DNA of 5,525 nucleotides from an uncultured Rhodospirillales bacterium. GTDB taxonomy: Bacteria; Pseudomonadota; Alphaproteobacteria; Acetobacterales; Acetobacteraceae. Each line of letters opens with the position of its first letter. Positions within the stretch are counted from its first letter, which is position 1. Location: assembly GCA_903928045.1 (NCBI GenBank), contig CAIYPH010000247.1, forward strand, positions 1-5,525. The letters run 5' to 3'. A program made the translations under genes and the position numbers. The notes below the pieces were generated by a model. That model made no database searches. It was given only the letters and a program-made list of their open reading frames with translations, and was not told the DNA's origin. Shown one piece after another: positions 1-5,202 of this stretch.

Positions 1-212
1 AAAATGCCGTAGGTGAAGAAGGCGCTTGTCACCTCCTGCAGCCACAGCCAGGGATGGCCGATTTCGCGCGTAACCACGTCGCAGAACACCGAGGTGGAGA
101 AGGCGGCGAGGCAGATGCCGCACCCCACCATCAGCGCGTGCTCGAGCGGATCGAGTGCGCGCCATTTGAGGTGGGGGGTGGCGGCGGAGACAATGCTCCG
201 GTCGTCGTCCAT
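1..212 (-). CDS. dctQ: TRAP transporter small permease subunit (DctQ-like), 3' end outside window
   Basis: The first 70 residues of a TRAP-transporter small integral-membrane subunit are visible, read leftwards from an ATG at 212-210. DctQ proteins have four membrane helices and pair with the large DctM permease to move organic acids handed over by the periplasmic DctP protein, driven by a sodium or proton gradient. Seen here: a short charged N-terminus (MDDDRS), a first hydrophobic helix at about residues 26-46 (ALMVGCGICLAAFSTSVFCD), then the family-typical VVTREIGHPWLWLQEVT stretch leading into a second helix (residues 47-70). The WLQE segment is characteristic of DctQ. The start lies 7 nt after the dctP stop with no clear Shine-Dalgarno, so translation is probably coupled to dctP. 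The remaining C-terminal part, and presumably dctM, lie beyond the left edge. The family call is firm; the substrate is unknown. Confidence 0.85.
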   Translation of the reverse strand, partial: MDDDRSIVSAATPHLKWRALDPLEHALMVGCGICLAAFSTSVFCDVVTREIGHPWLWLQEVTSAFFTYGI

Positions 213-219
213 GCGCCGG

Positions 220-1206
220 TTACTGGATGGCGCGGACGAGATCGAGGATCTTCACCGCGTGGGGGCCGAGCTCCTTGGCCTGGCTGTCCTGGAACGGGGT
301 GGCGATCCTGATGAAGCCGGACTTATCGATGTCGGTGACGATTTTCACGCCCATTTTCTGCAGGCGGGCCAGGCTGTCGCGCTCCAGTTGCAGGGCCTTG
401 GCCGGCTGGGTGCGCGAGACCTCGTCGGCGGCGGCCTGCACCCAGGCTTTCTGCTCGGCGTTGAAGCTCGACCACGCCTTGTCGGACACCCAGATCACCG
501 AGTTGTTGGCCTCATGCTCCGTCATCGACATGATCGGCGCGGTTTCGTAGTGCTTGTTGGCGAGGAAGACGTTGACGCCGTTTTCCGCCATGTCGACCAC
601 GCCGGTTTGCAGCGAGGTGTAGACATTGCCGAACGGCATATGCACGGTCTGCGCGCCATAGGCGGGGAAGATGGCGTCCTCGGTGGCGGTGGCCTGCACG
701 CGGATTTTCAGGCCCTTGATGTCCTCGACCTTATGGACCTCCTTCTTCCCATAGAGATCGCGCAGCCCGAGGGTGGCCAGCGCCAGCACGTGGGCGCCCT
801 GCACCGTCTCCTCGAACATGCCGCGCACGGCGGCGACCACCTTGGGGTCACCGAGGGACTTGATGAGGTGCTGCTCGCTGCGGAAGACGAAGTGCAGGCT
901 GAACACGCCGGACTGCGGGGAGACGGTGGCGGAATTGGCGGTGGAGGAGATGATGAAGTCGATATCGCCAGTGCGGATCTTCTGCAGCATCTGTGGTTCC
1001 TGGCCGAGCTGGGCGCCGGGGAACTGGTCGATCACCATGCTGCCCTTGGACAGCTCGGCGAGCTTATTGGCGAAGGTGTCGCCGGCGATGCCGTAGCCGG
1101 TGGTGTGCGGCTGGTCGTAGCCGAAGCTGTAATGGGTCTGCGCGGCGGCCGGCAACGCGAGGCCGAGCGCGACGGCGCCGATGATGGCGGACAGGATGGA
1201 ACGCAT
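220..1206 (-). CDS. dctP: TRAP transporter periplasmic solute-binding protein (DctP family)
   Basis: A 328-residue DctP-family extracytoplasmic binding protein, which captures a carboxylate-containing solute in the periplasm and delivers it to the DctQM permease. I chose the ATG at 1206 over the in-frame ATG at 1227 because a strong Shine-Dalgarno (GAGGGGAG) lies just upstream of 1206, and the protein then begins with a clean Sec signal peptide: MRSI, a hydrophobic run, then PAAAQ with cleavage near residue 22-23. The key GLKIRV motif is at residues 165-170. Its Arg169, an upstream Arg149 and Asn209 (in DMAEN) have the same 20- and 40-residue spacing as the ligand-contacting Arg127, Arg147 and Asn187 of the sialate protein SiaP. 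The MPFGNVYTSLQTGVVD segment (190-205) is typical. Length is normal for the family. Its neighbours are dctQ 7 nt downstream and a lyase-fold enzyme 82 nt upstream. The carboxylate-binding role is well supported; the actual ligand cannot be read from the sequence. Confidence 0.93.
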   Translation of the reverse strand: MRSILSAIIGAVALGLALPAAAQTHYSFGYDQPHTTGYGIAGDTFANKLAELSKGSMVIDQFPGAQLGQEPQMLQKIRTGDIDFIISSTANSATVSPQSGVFSLHFVFRSEQHLIKSLGDPKVVAAVRGMFEETVQGAHVLALATLGLRDLYGKKEVHKVEDIKGLKIRVQATATEDAIFPAYGAQTVHMPFGNVYTSLQTGVVDMAENGVNVFLANKHYETAPIMSMTEHEANNSVIWVSDKAWSSFNAEQKAWVQAAADEVSRTQPAKALQLERDSLARLQKMGVKIVTDIDKSGFIRIATPFQDSQAKELGPHAVKILDLVRAIQ

Positions 1207-1227
1207 GGATATGAACTCCCCTCGCAC

Positions 1228-1245
1228 CCGCGCTGATCCGCGCGG
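1228..1245. promoter_or_regulatory. 6-bp inverted repeat in the dctP leader
   Basis: Perfect inverted repeat, CCGCGC - 6 nt - GCGCGG, in the 82-nt gap between the lyase gene and dctP, about 22 nt upstream of the dctP start codon. A weak -10-like GATAAC on the minus strand (1254-1249) would place a transcription start inside this repeat, as for a repressor operator, but no convincing -35 accompanies it. It could equally be a small mRNA hairpin or chance in GC-rich DNA. Confidence 0.25.
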
Positions 1246-1288
1246 TCGGTTATCGTTGGGGCGATGCTAGCGGCTGAGGTGTGCGCCG

Positions 1289-2098
1289 TCAGCCCTTGAA
1301 ATGAGCCGCGAAGGTTTTTGTCGGCATGCCGCGCAGGGCAGGCGAGAGATCACCGGCAGCGAGGCTCGCCAGTGCGTCATTGAGGCCGGACATGGCGACG
1401 CGGTAGAGCGAGCCGCCGAGGCTGATGCGCTTGGCGCCGGCCGCGGCGAGCTCGGCAAGGGGGACGGGGCCGGAGCGGGGCGCGATCAGCACGTTGACCG
1501 GCTTGGGGGAGACCGCCTTCACCACGGCGCGGATGGCGTCCATGTCCGGCAGGGCGGGGGCGTAGAGCACGTCGGCGCCGGCTTCGGCGAAGGCGACGAG
1601 GCGGCGGATGGTGTCGTCGAGATCGGCGCGGCCGTGGAGGAAGTTGTCGGTGCGCCCGGTGAGCAGGATGCGGCCCTTGGCGGCCTTGGCCGCGGCGCGG
1701 ATGCGGGCGACGGCGGCGTCGAAGCCATGGATGGGGTTGGCGGGATCGGCCGTGGTGTCCTCGATACCCAGACCGGCCATGCCGCCGGCGATCGCCGCCT
1801 CGACGGTGGCGACGCAGTGCTCGGGCGAGGGGCCGTAGCCGTCCTCGAGATCCCCGTTGACCGGCAGGCCGGTGAGTTGGGTGATCAGCGTGCCGTTGGC
1901 GACGGAGTCCGCGAGGCTCACCGCGTGGTGGCCGTCGAGCCGGCCCATGGCGAAGGCGATGGCCGCGGAGGAGGTGCCGATGGCCTGGAAGCCGGCCGCC
2001 TGCATCAGCACGGCGGAGGCGCCATCCCAGGCGTTTGGCATGATGAAGGTGGTGTCGTGCCGCGCGCGAAAGCGCTCATAGGCGGCGGCTTGGCTCAT
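1289..2098 (-). CDS. Isocitrate lyase/PEP mutase superfamily enzyme (COG2513-like)
   Basis: A 269-residue TIM-barrel protein of the isocitrate lyase/phosphoenolpyruvate mutase superfamily, Mg-dependent enzymes that make or break C-C or P-C bonds next to a 2-oxo acid. Landmarks: MPNAWDGASA (20-29); GTSSAAIAFAMGRLDG (41-56), the substrate-carboxylate loop; DLEDGYG (83-89), equivalent to the metal-binding DxDxGYG with the second Asp replaced by Glu85; GIED (111-114); TGRTD (147-151) with the conserved Arg149; and the C-terminal RISLGGSLYR (224-233). The KKCGH/KRCGH loop with the catalytic cysteine of true isocitrate and methylisocitrate lyases is absent, so those activities are unlikely. Members of this branch are often labelled PEP mutase or carboxyphosphonoenolpyruvate mutase without proof. 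The start has a good Shine-Dalgarno (AGGGGAA, 7 nt upstream). It precedes dctP by 82 nt on the same strand, suggesting it acts on a TRAP-imported acid, which is inference. The reaction is unknown. Confidence 0.88.
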   Translation of the reverse strand: MSQAAAYERFRARHDTTFIMPNAWDGASAVLMQAAGFQAIGTSSAAIAFAMGRLDGHHAVSLADSVANGTLITQLTGLPVNGDLEDGYGPSPEHCVATVEAAIAGGMAGLGIEDTTADPANPIHGFDAAVARIRAAAKAAKGRILLTGRTDNFLHGRADLDDTIRRLVAFAEAGADVLYAPALPDMDAIRAVVKAVSPKPVNVLIAPRSGPVPLAELAAAGAKRISLGGSLYRVAMSGLNDALASLAAGDLSPALRGMPTKTFAAHFKG

Positions 2099-2122
2099 GG
2101 CGGTTCCCCTTGTGTTGCCGCC

Positions 2123-2128
2123 GTTATA
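2123..2128 (-). promoter_or_regulatory. -10-like box for the lyase gene
   Basis: TATAAC on the minus strand (5 of 6 to TATAAT) overlaps the toxin's CTA-TAA end. It would give a transcription start near 2116 and an approximately 18-nt leader that contains the lyase gene's AGGGGAA ribosome-binding site. No acceptable -35 hexamer lies 16-18 nt upstream; instead a perfect inverted repeat sits there, as at activator-dependent promoters. Predicted from sequence alone. Confidence 0.4.
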
Positions 2129-2543
2129 GCGCGGTTCGTGCGTCGACGCTATATCCGAGTGGATATAGCGTGTGCGCGTGCTGGCGGACCCAGGCGATGA
2201 AGCTGGTGTCGTCGATCTCGCCGGCGGCCAGCAGGAGCATGGTGGCCGTTGCCTCGACTTCGCCGGGATCGAACTCCACGCCGTTGAGATCGAAGAACGT
2301 CACCATCGCCGCCCAGGCGGTGCGCTTGTTGCCGTCCACGAAGGGATGGTTGCGGGCGATCGCAATCGCATAGGCGGCACCCAACTCGGCGTTGTCCGGT
2401 TTCCCGTAGGCGGCGAGGTTGATCGGCCTGGCCAGCGCGCTTTCGAGCAATCCCAGGTCACGCACGCCGCTGCCGCCGCCATGTTCGGCGATCTGCATGT
2501 CGTGGACGGCGAGAATCAGCGGGCGGCCGAGCCAGACCGTCAT
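2124..2543 (-). CDS. doc: Doc/Fic-type toxin of a type II toxin-antitoxin module
   Basis: A 139-residue Fic-fold protein of the death-on-curing (Doc) type. The core motif is HPFVDGNKRTA, His66 to Ala76. Canonical Fic AMP-transferases have HPFx(D/E)GNGR; here Lys73 replaces the second glycine, as in phage P1 Doc (HxFxxANKR), which phosphorylates elongation factor EF-Tu and stops translation. That activity is therefore the best guess. The preceding helix region RDLGLLESALARP (28-40) is typical of Doc. The start ATG overlaps the antitoxin stop as ATGA, so translation is coupled; there is no separate strong ribosome-binding site. Doc of P1 is 126 residues. This protein is slightly longer, and its last roughly 14 residues (from about Leu126) are encoded by a palindrome-rich segment that also looks like the downstream gene's promoter, so the tail may not be ancestral. 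No inhibitory (S/T)xxxE(G/N) helix is evident within the protein; neutralisation should come from the antitoxin. Confidence 0.92.
   Translation of the reverse strand: MTVWLGRPLILAVHDMQIAEHGGGSGVRDLGLLESALARPINLAAYGKPDNAELGAAYAIAIARNHPFVDGNKRTAWAAMVTFFDLNGVEFDPGEVEATATMLLLAAGEIDDTSFIAWVRQHAHTLYPLGYSVDARTAL
2146..2171. promoter_or_regulatory. Perfect 11-bp inverted repeat, candidate activator site for the lyase gene
   Basis: Arms ACGCTATATCC (2146-2156) and GGATATAGCGT (2161-2171) are separated by GAGT. The repeat lies within the last codons of the toxin gene and encodes the TLYPLGYS part of its C-terminus. Its centre is about 42 nt upstream of the start predicted from the TATAAC box, the position used by class II activators. 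The half-site TATAGCG recurs at 2125-2131. No T-run follows on either strand, so it is not a standard intrinsic terminator. The binding protein is unknown; an RNA hairpin role remains possible. Confidence 0.45.
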
Positions 2544-2764
2544 TTCGCGAGCTCACGCAGCACGTTGCGCCACTTCTTCATCTGGCGCTTGGCGACTTCC
2601 ATCTGCGCCTCGAACTCCGGGTCCGCCGTGGTCAGCCGCACGCCGTCCTCGGTTTCGATCGCGTAGAGCGTATCGCCCTTGCCGACGCCGAGTTTCACCA
2701 GCAACTCCTTGGGCAGGGTGACGCCGACCGAGTTGCCGATGGCGATGAGTTTGAGCGCGGACAT
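2540..2764 (-). CDS. AbrB/MazE-fold antitoxin
   Basis: A 74-residue antitoxin with an N-terminal SpoVT/AbrB (MazE-like) swapped-hairpin DNA-binding domain: residues 4-31 show the signature LKLIAIGNSVGVTLPKELL followed by LGVGKGD. The rest (45-74), with FEAQMEVAKRQMKKW, is a charged, probably helical tail of the kind that wraps and inhibits the partner toxin. It should dimerise, neutralise the Doc-type toxin encoded in the ATGA overlap, and repress its own operon. The start at 2764 has an excellent Shine-Dalgarno (GGAGG, 7 nt away). An inverted repeat covering that site is a likely operator. Classical doc is paired with a Phd-fold antitoxin; here the antitoxin fold is AbrB, an exchange seen in other toxin-antitoxin families. 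hslU ends 48 nt upstream, so read-through from the protease operon is possible. Confidence 0.92.
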   Translation of the reverse strand: MSALKLIAIGNSVGVTLPKELLVKLGVGKGDTLYAIETEDGVRLTTADPEFEAQMEVAKRQMKKWRNVLRELAK

Positions 2765-2773
2765 GGGGGAACC

Positions 2774-2787
2774 TCCGTTACTACGGA
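2774..2787. promoter_or_regulatory. Inverted repeat over the antitoxin ribosome-binding site, candidate operator
   Basis: TCCGT - TACT - ACGGA is a perfect 5-bp inverted repeat with a 4-nt spacer. On the minus strand its proximal arm overlaps the GGAGG Shine-Dalgarno of the antitoxin gene (2776-2772). AbrB/MazE antitoxins bind short palindromes near their own promoter, so this is a plausible autoregulatory site. A weak TTTAAC - 17 nt - TAGAAC pair further upstream on the minus strand could be the promoter. The repeat is short and the assignment is inferential. Confidence 0.4.
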
Positions 2788-2799
2788 TGTTCTAACACG

Positions 2800-2812
2800 C
2801 CGCGCGCCGCGG
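2800..2812 (-). terminator. GC hairpin directly after hslU, weak terminator candidate
   Basis: Immediately after the hslU TAA stop the minus strand carries CCGCG - GCG - CGCGG, a perfect 5-bp GC stem, followed by CGTGTT. The T-run is too poor for a confident intrinsic terminator; it could attenuate transcription between hslU and the toxin-antitoxin genes or be chance in GC-rich sequence. Confidence 0.25.
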
Positions 2813-4135
2813 TTAAAGGATGAAGCGGCTCAGATCCCCCCGCGCGGCCAGGGGCGCCACGCGCTCTTTCACGTAGGCGGCGTCCACCGAGACGCTCTGC
2901 CCGCCGCGATCGGAGGCGGTGAAGCTGATCTCCTCCAGCAGCTTCTCCAGCACCGTATGCAGCCGCCGCGCGCCGATGTTCTCGATGCGGTCGTTGATGT
3001 CAGCCGCGAGGTCGGCGAGCGCGTCGATCGCGTCCTCGGTGAAATCGAGCGCCACGCCCTCGGTGCCGATCAGCGCCTGGTATTGCTTCACCAGGCTCGC
3101 CTCGGGCTCGGTGAGGATGCGGCGCAGGTCGGCGCGCGAGAGGGGGGCGAGTTCGACGCGGATGGGCAGACGGCCCTGCAACTCGGGCAGCAGGTCCGAC
3201 GGCTTGGCGAGGTGGAAGGCGCCGGAGGCTATGAACAGGATGTGGTCGGTCTTCACCGGGCCGTGCTTGGTGGTCACCGTGGTGCCCTCGATGATCGGCA
3301 GCAGATCGCGCTGCACGCCTTCGCGGGAGACGTCGCCGCCGCGGAAGCCGCCCTCGGAGGAACGGGCGCAGACCTTGTCGATCTCGTCGAGGAAGACGAT
3401 GCCGTTGTTCTCGGCATGGGCTAGGGCGTCCTTGGTCAGGCGCTCACCGTCCAGCAGCTTGTCGGCCTCCTCGCGCTCCAGCGCGATGCGGGCCGCCGAT
3501 ACCTTCATCTTCTTTTCTGAAGTGCGGGCGCCGCCGAACATGCCTTTCATCATCTCGCCGAGATTGATCATCTGCCCCGGCGGCATGCCGGGCATGTCGA
3601 GCTGGCCGATCGGGTTGGCGGGTGCCTCGGTGAGGGCGATGTCGATCTCCCGGTCATCCAGTTCGCCAGTGCGCAGCATGCGGCGGAATTTGGAGCGGGT
3701 ATCGGCGGCCGCCTGTTCGCCACATAGCGCGGTGATCAGCCGTTCCTCCGCGGCCAGCTCGGCCTTGGCGGCGACCTGCTTGCGCTCGATATCGCGCAGC
3801 ATGGTGATCGAGACCTCGACCAGATCGCGCACGATGCTCTCCACATCCCGCCCGACATAGCCGACCTCGGTGAACTTGGTCGCCTCCACCTTGATGAAGG
3901 GCGCCTGGGCCAGCTTGGCCAGCCGGCGCGCGATCTCGGTCTTGCCGCAGCCGGTGGGGCCGATCATCAGGATGTTTTTCGGCACGACTTCCTCGCGCAG
4001 CCCATCCGGCAGTTGCTGGCGCCGCCAGCGGTTGCGCAGCGCGATGGCCACCGCGCGCTTGGCGTCATTCTGGCCGACGATGAAGCGGTCGAGCTCGCTG
4101 ACGATCTCGCGCGGCGAAAAAGTGGGAACGTCCAT
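2813..4135 (-). CDS. hslU: ATP-dependent protease ATPase subunit HslU (ClpY)
   Basis: A complete 440-residue AAA+ unfoldase, close to the 443 residues of E. coli HslU. Its hexamer recognises, unfolds and threads cytoplasmic proteins into the HslV peptidase. Visible landmarks in order: the N-terminal [22 protein letters not shown] (18-39); Walker A GPTGCGKT (59-66); the pore loop GYVGRD (92-97), which grips substrate; the variable intermediate (I) domain at about 110-230, including a Met/Gly-rich segment around 181-202; Walker B VFLDEID (247-253); the arginine-finger region [12 protein letters not shown] (318-329) with Arg322; sensor-2 GARRLH (388-393); and the C-terminal LSRFIL (435-440), the tail that docks between HslV subunits and activates the protease. 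All key residues are intact. The start lies 3 nt after the hslV stop with no clear ribosome-binding site, so translation is probably coupled. Confidence 0.99.
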   Translation of the reverse strand: MDVPTFSPREIVSELDRFIVGQNDAKRAVAIALRNRWRRQQLPDGLREEVVPKNILMIGPTGCGKTEIARRLAKLAQAPFIKVEATKFTEVGYVGRDVESIVRDLVEVSITMLRDIERKQVAAKAELAAEERLITALCGEQAAADTRSKFRRMLRTGELDDREIDIALTEAPANPIGQLDMPGMPPGQMINLGEMMKGMFGGARTSEKKMKVSAARIALEREEADKLLDGERLTKDALAHAENNGIVFLDEIDKVCARSSEGGFRGGDVSREGVQRDLLPIIEGTTVTTKHGPVKTDHILFIASGAFHLAKPSDLLPELQGRLPIRVELAPLSRADLRRILTEPEASLVKQYQALIGTEGVALDFTEDAIDALADLAADINDRIENIGARRLHTVLEKLLEEISFTASDRGGQSVSVDAAYVKERVAPLAARGDLSRFIL

Positions 4136-4138
4136 GGC

Positions 4139-4702
4139 TCAGCCGATCGTTTCAACAATGACGCTGTGATTGGTGTAGACGCAGATATCGCCGGCGATTT
4201 TCATCGCACGCCGCGCGATTTCCTCGGCGCCGAGGTCGTCGATGGTGAGCAAGGCGCGGGCGGCGGCCAGGGCGAAATTGCCGCCCGAGCCGATGGCGAT
4301 CACCCCGTCCTCGGGCTCCAGCACGTCGCCATTGCCGGTCAGCGTGAAGCTGCGGTCCTTGTCGGCCACTGTCATCATCGCCTCGAGCCGGCGCAGATAC
4401 CGGTCGGTCCGCCAGTCCTTGGCCAGTTCGACGCAGGCGCGTTCGAGCTGGTGGGGGAAGCGTTCGAGCTTGGCTTCCAGCCGTTCCAGCAAGGTGAAGG
4501 CGTCCGCGGTGGCGCCGGCGAACCCTGCCAGCACATGGCCGTCGCCGATGCGGCGCACCTTGCGGGCATTGCCCTTGATGACGGTGTTGCCGAGCGAGAC
4601 CTGGCCGTCGCCGGCCATCGCCACGGTGGCGCCGCGGCGGACGCAGAGGATGGTGGTGCCGTGCCAGCCCACTGGATCGTGAGGGGAGGATTGTGTGTTC
4701 AT
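4139..4702 (-). CDS. hslV: ATP-dependent protease peptidase subunit HslV (ClpQ)
   Basis: A complete 187-residue proteasome-beta-like peptidase, an N-terminal-nucleophile threonine hydrolase forming a double hexamer capped by HslU. The 15-residue propeptide ends in WHG, and self-cleavage should expose Thr16 of TTILCVRR as mature Thr1. Relative to that residue, Asp32, Lys48 and Ser139 fall at mature positions 17, 33 and 124, matching the catalytic set of the family, in the motifs [17 protein letters not shown] and IAIGSGG. E. coli HslV has only the initiator Met before its threonine; the longer propeptide fits alphaproteobacteria. The ATG at 4702 is the only sensible start, yet it lacks a clear Shine-Dalgarno. 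A sigma-32-like promoter lies directly upstream. hslV and hslU form a two-gene unit; heat-shock control is known for the family and consistent with that promoter. Confidence 0.99.
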   Translation of the reverse strand: MNTQSSPHDPVGWHGTTILCVRRGATVAMAGDGQVSLGNTVIKGNARKVRRIGDGHVLAGFAGATADAFTLLERLEAKLERFPHQLERACVELAKDWRTDRYLRRLEAMMTVADKDRSFTLTGNGDVLEPEDGVIAIGSGGNFALAAARALLTIDDLGAEEIARRAMKIAGDICVYTNHSVIVETIG

Positions 4703-4711
4703 GATCCGGCT

Positions 4712-4740
4712 AGATGGCGCGGCCGGCCGGCCACGGCAAG
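4712..4740 (-). promoter_or_regulatory. Sigma-32 (RpoH)-like promoter of hslVU
   Basis: The minus strand has CTTGCCG (4740-4734), 14 nt, then CGCCATCT (4719-4712), close to the heat-shock pattern CTTGAAA - 13 to 15 nt - CCCCATnT. HslVU is a classic heat-shock operon. The spacer contains the perfect palindrome GGCCGGCCGGCC (4721-4732). The -10 ends only 9 nt before the hslV ATG, so the transcript would have a leader of only a few nucleotides. Prediction only. Confidence 0.45.
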
Positions 4741-4770
4741 CCGCCTCCCCAGATGACGGGGAATGGGCGG
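4741..4770. other. Bulged GC inverted repeat after the YjbR gene
   Basis: CCGCC and TCCCC (4741-4750) can pair with GGGGA (4758-4762) and GGCGG (4766-4770) around a 7-nt loop, with a 3-nt bulge at 4763-4765. It begins directly after the stop codon of the YjbR-family gene on the minus strand and abuts the hslV promoter. It could end or protect the upstream transcript, but no T-run follows, so I do not call it a terminator. Confidence 0.3.
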
Positions 4771-4771
4771 A

Positions 4772-5101
4772 TCAGCCCCGGCGGCGGGGCGGCTTCGTCG
4801 TGGCCGCGCGCCATGCCGCTTCGAGGGCGGAGGCGAGTTCGTCGGCGGCGACGGATGCGATGGTCACGGTGGTCCAGCCCATTTTTCCCCAGCCGCCCGG
4901 AACGGGCGCGAAGCCATGGGGGATCGCCTCGCAGCGGAACGCCTGATCCTCAGGCGTGAAGCGGAGATTGGCCGTCTGTTCGTCGGGGCTCAGGGTCGCG
5001 TAGATCACGCGGGCGCGAAAGGAGCGCCGGTCCACATGCTGGGCCTCGGCGGTGCCGGGCAGCGCCAAAGCGAGGCGGCGGAAATCGGCGGCGTCGGCCA
5101 T
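4772..5101 (-). CDS. MmcQ/YjbR-family (CyaY-like fold) small protein
   Basis: A complete 109-residue member of the MmcQ/YjbR (DUF419) family. Typical features in order: an N-terminal helix [16 protein letters not shown] (7-22), an [11 protein letters not shown] strand pair (27-37), [12 protein letters not shown] (44-55), and the hallmark [16 protein letters not shown] (64-79) before a final helix ending near AAWRAA (96-101). The family shares a CyaY-like fold and is annotated as DNA-binding from structural comparison, but no cellular role is established; soluble and cytoplasmic is expected, as there is no signal or membrane segment. The ATG at 5101 follows a GGGGGA Shine-Dalgarno at a 6-nt spacing. 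The C-terminus KPPRRRG is basic and perhaps disordered. It lies between hslV and hisB and has its own candidate promoter, so it need not share a function with either. Confidence 0.88.
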   Translation of the reverse strand: MADAADFRRLALALPGTAEAQHVDRRSFRARVIYATLSPDEQTANLRFTPEDQAFRCEAIPHGFAPVPGGWGKMGWTTVTIASVAADELASALEAAWRAATTKPPRRRG

Positions 5102-5126
5102 GGTTCATCCCCCGGGGCGTGCGGGC

Positions 5127-5155
5127 ATTTTTCCCGAGGCCGTACGGTGTTGCAA
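5127..5155 (-). promoter_or_regulatory. Sigma-70-type promoter candidate for the YjbR gene
   Basis: TTGCAA (5155-5150), 17 nt, then AAAAAT (5132-5127) on the minus strand. Each box matches four of six consensus bases at ideal spacing, and the pair sits 26 nt upstream of the start codon. It is the AT-richest part of the 101-nt divergent gap. TTGCAA is self-complementary and could also serve as a -35-like element on the plus strand, but I find no well-spaced -10 for hisB there. Confidence 0.4.
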
Positions 5156-5202
5156 TTGGCTTTGATTGCCGGGGGGCGCGGTTTTCGTCTATTGAGCGGC
5201 CC

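Noticed and set aside
1207..1227. Upstream ATG at 1227 for dctP, adding 7 residues
   Set aside because: The strong GAGGGGAG site lies between the two ATGs and serves the one at 1206, which gives a proper signal peptide.
13..1236. Long plus-strand open frame opposite dctP
   Set aside because: It covers dctP on the other strand, has low-complexity Gly/Ala/Asp/Val/His-rich sequence, matches no family I know, and is the kind of antisense frame that GC-rich third positions create.
1289..2098. Naming the enzyme a methylisocitrate lyase (PrpB) or isocitrate lyase
   Set aside because: The catalytic KKCGH/KRCGH loop is missing.
2146..2171. Inverted repeat as a rho-independent terminator of the toxin-antitoxin operon
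   Set aside because: It lies before the toxin stop codon and no T-run follows on either strand.
1301..2200. Plus-strand open frame of about 300 codons opposite the lyase gene
   Set aside because: Gly/Asp/Ala/Val-rich shadow with no motif; the minus-strand lyase has clear catalytic motifs and a good ribosome-binding site.
2919..3860. Plus-strand open frame opposite hslU
   Set aside because: Ser/Arg-rich composition typical of antisense translation; hslU is complete and intact on the minus strand.
4013..4756. Plus-strand open frame opposite hslV and the start of hslU
   Set aside because: No recognisable domain, and it runs across two well-supported genes and their promoter.
5102..5202. A good sigma-70 promoter for hisB in the divergent gap
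   Set aside because: Candidate pairs such as TTGATT with TCTATT have a 20-nt spacer, and alternatives match poorly, so I do not annotate one.
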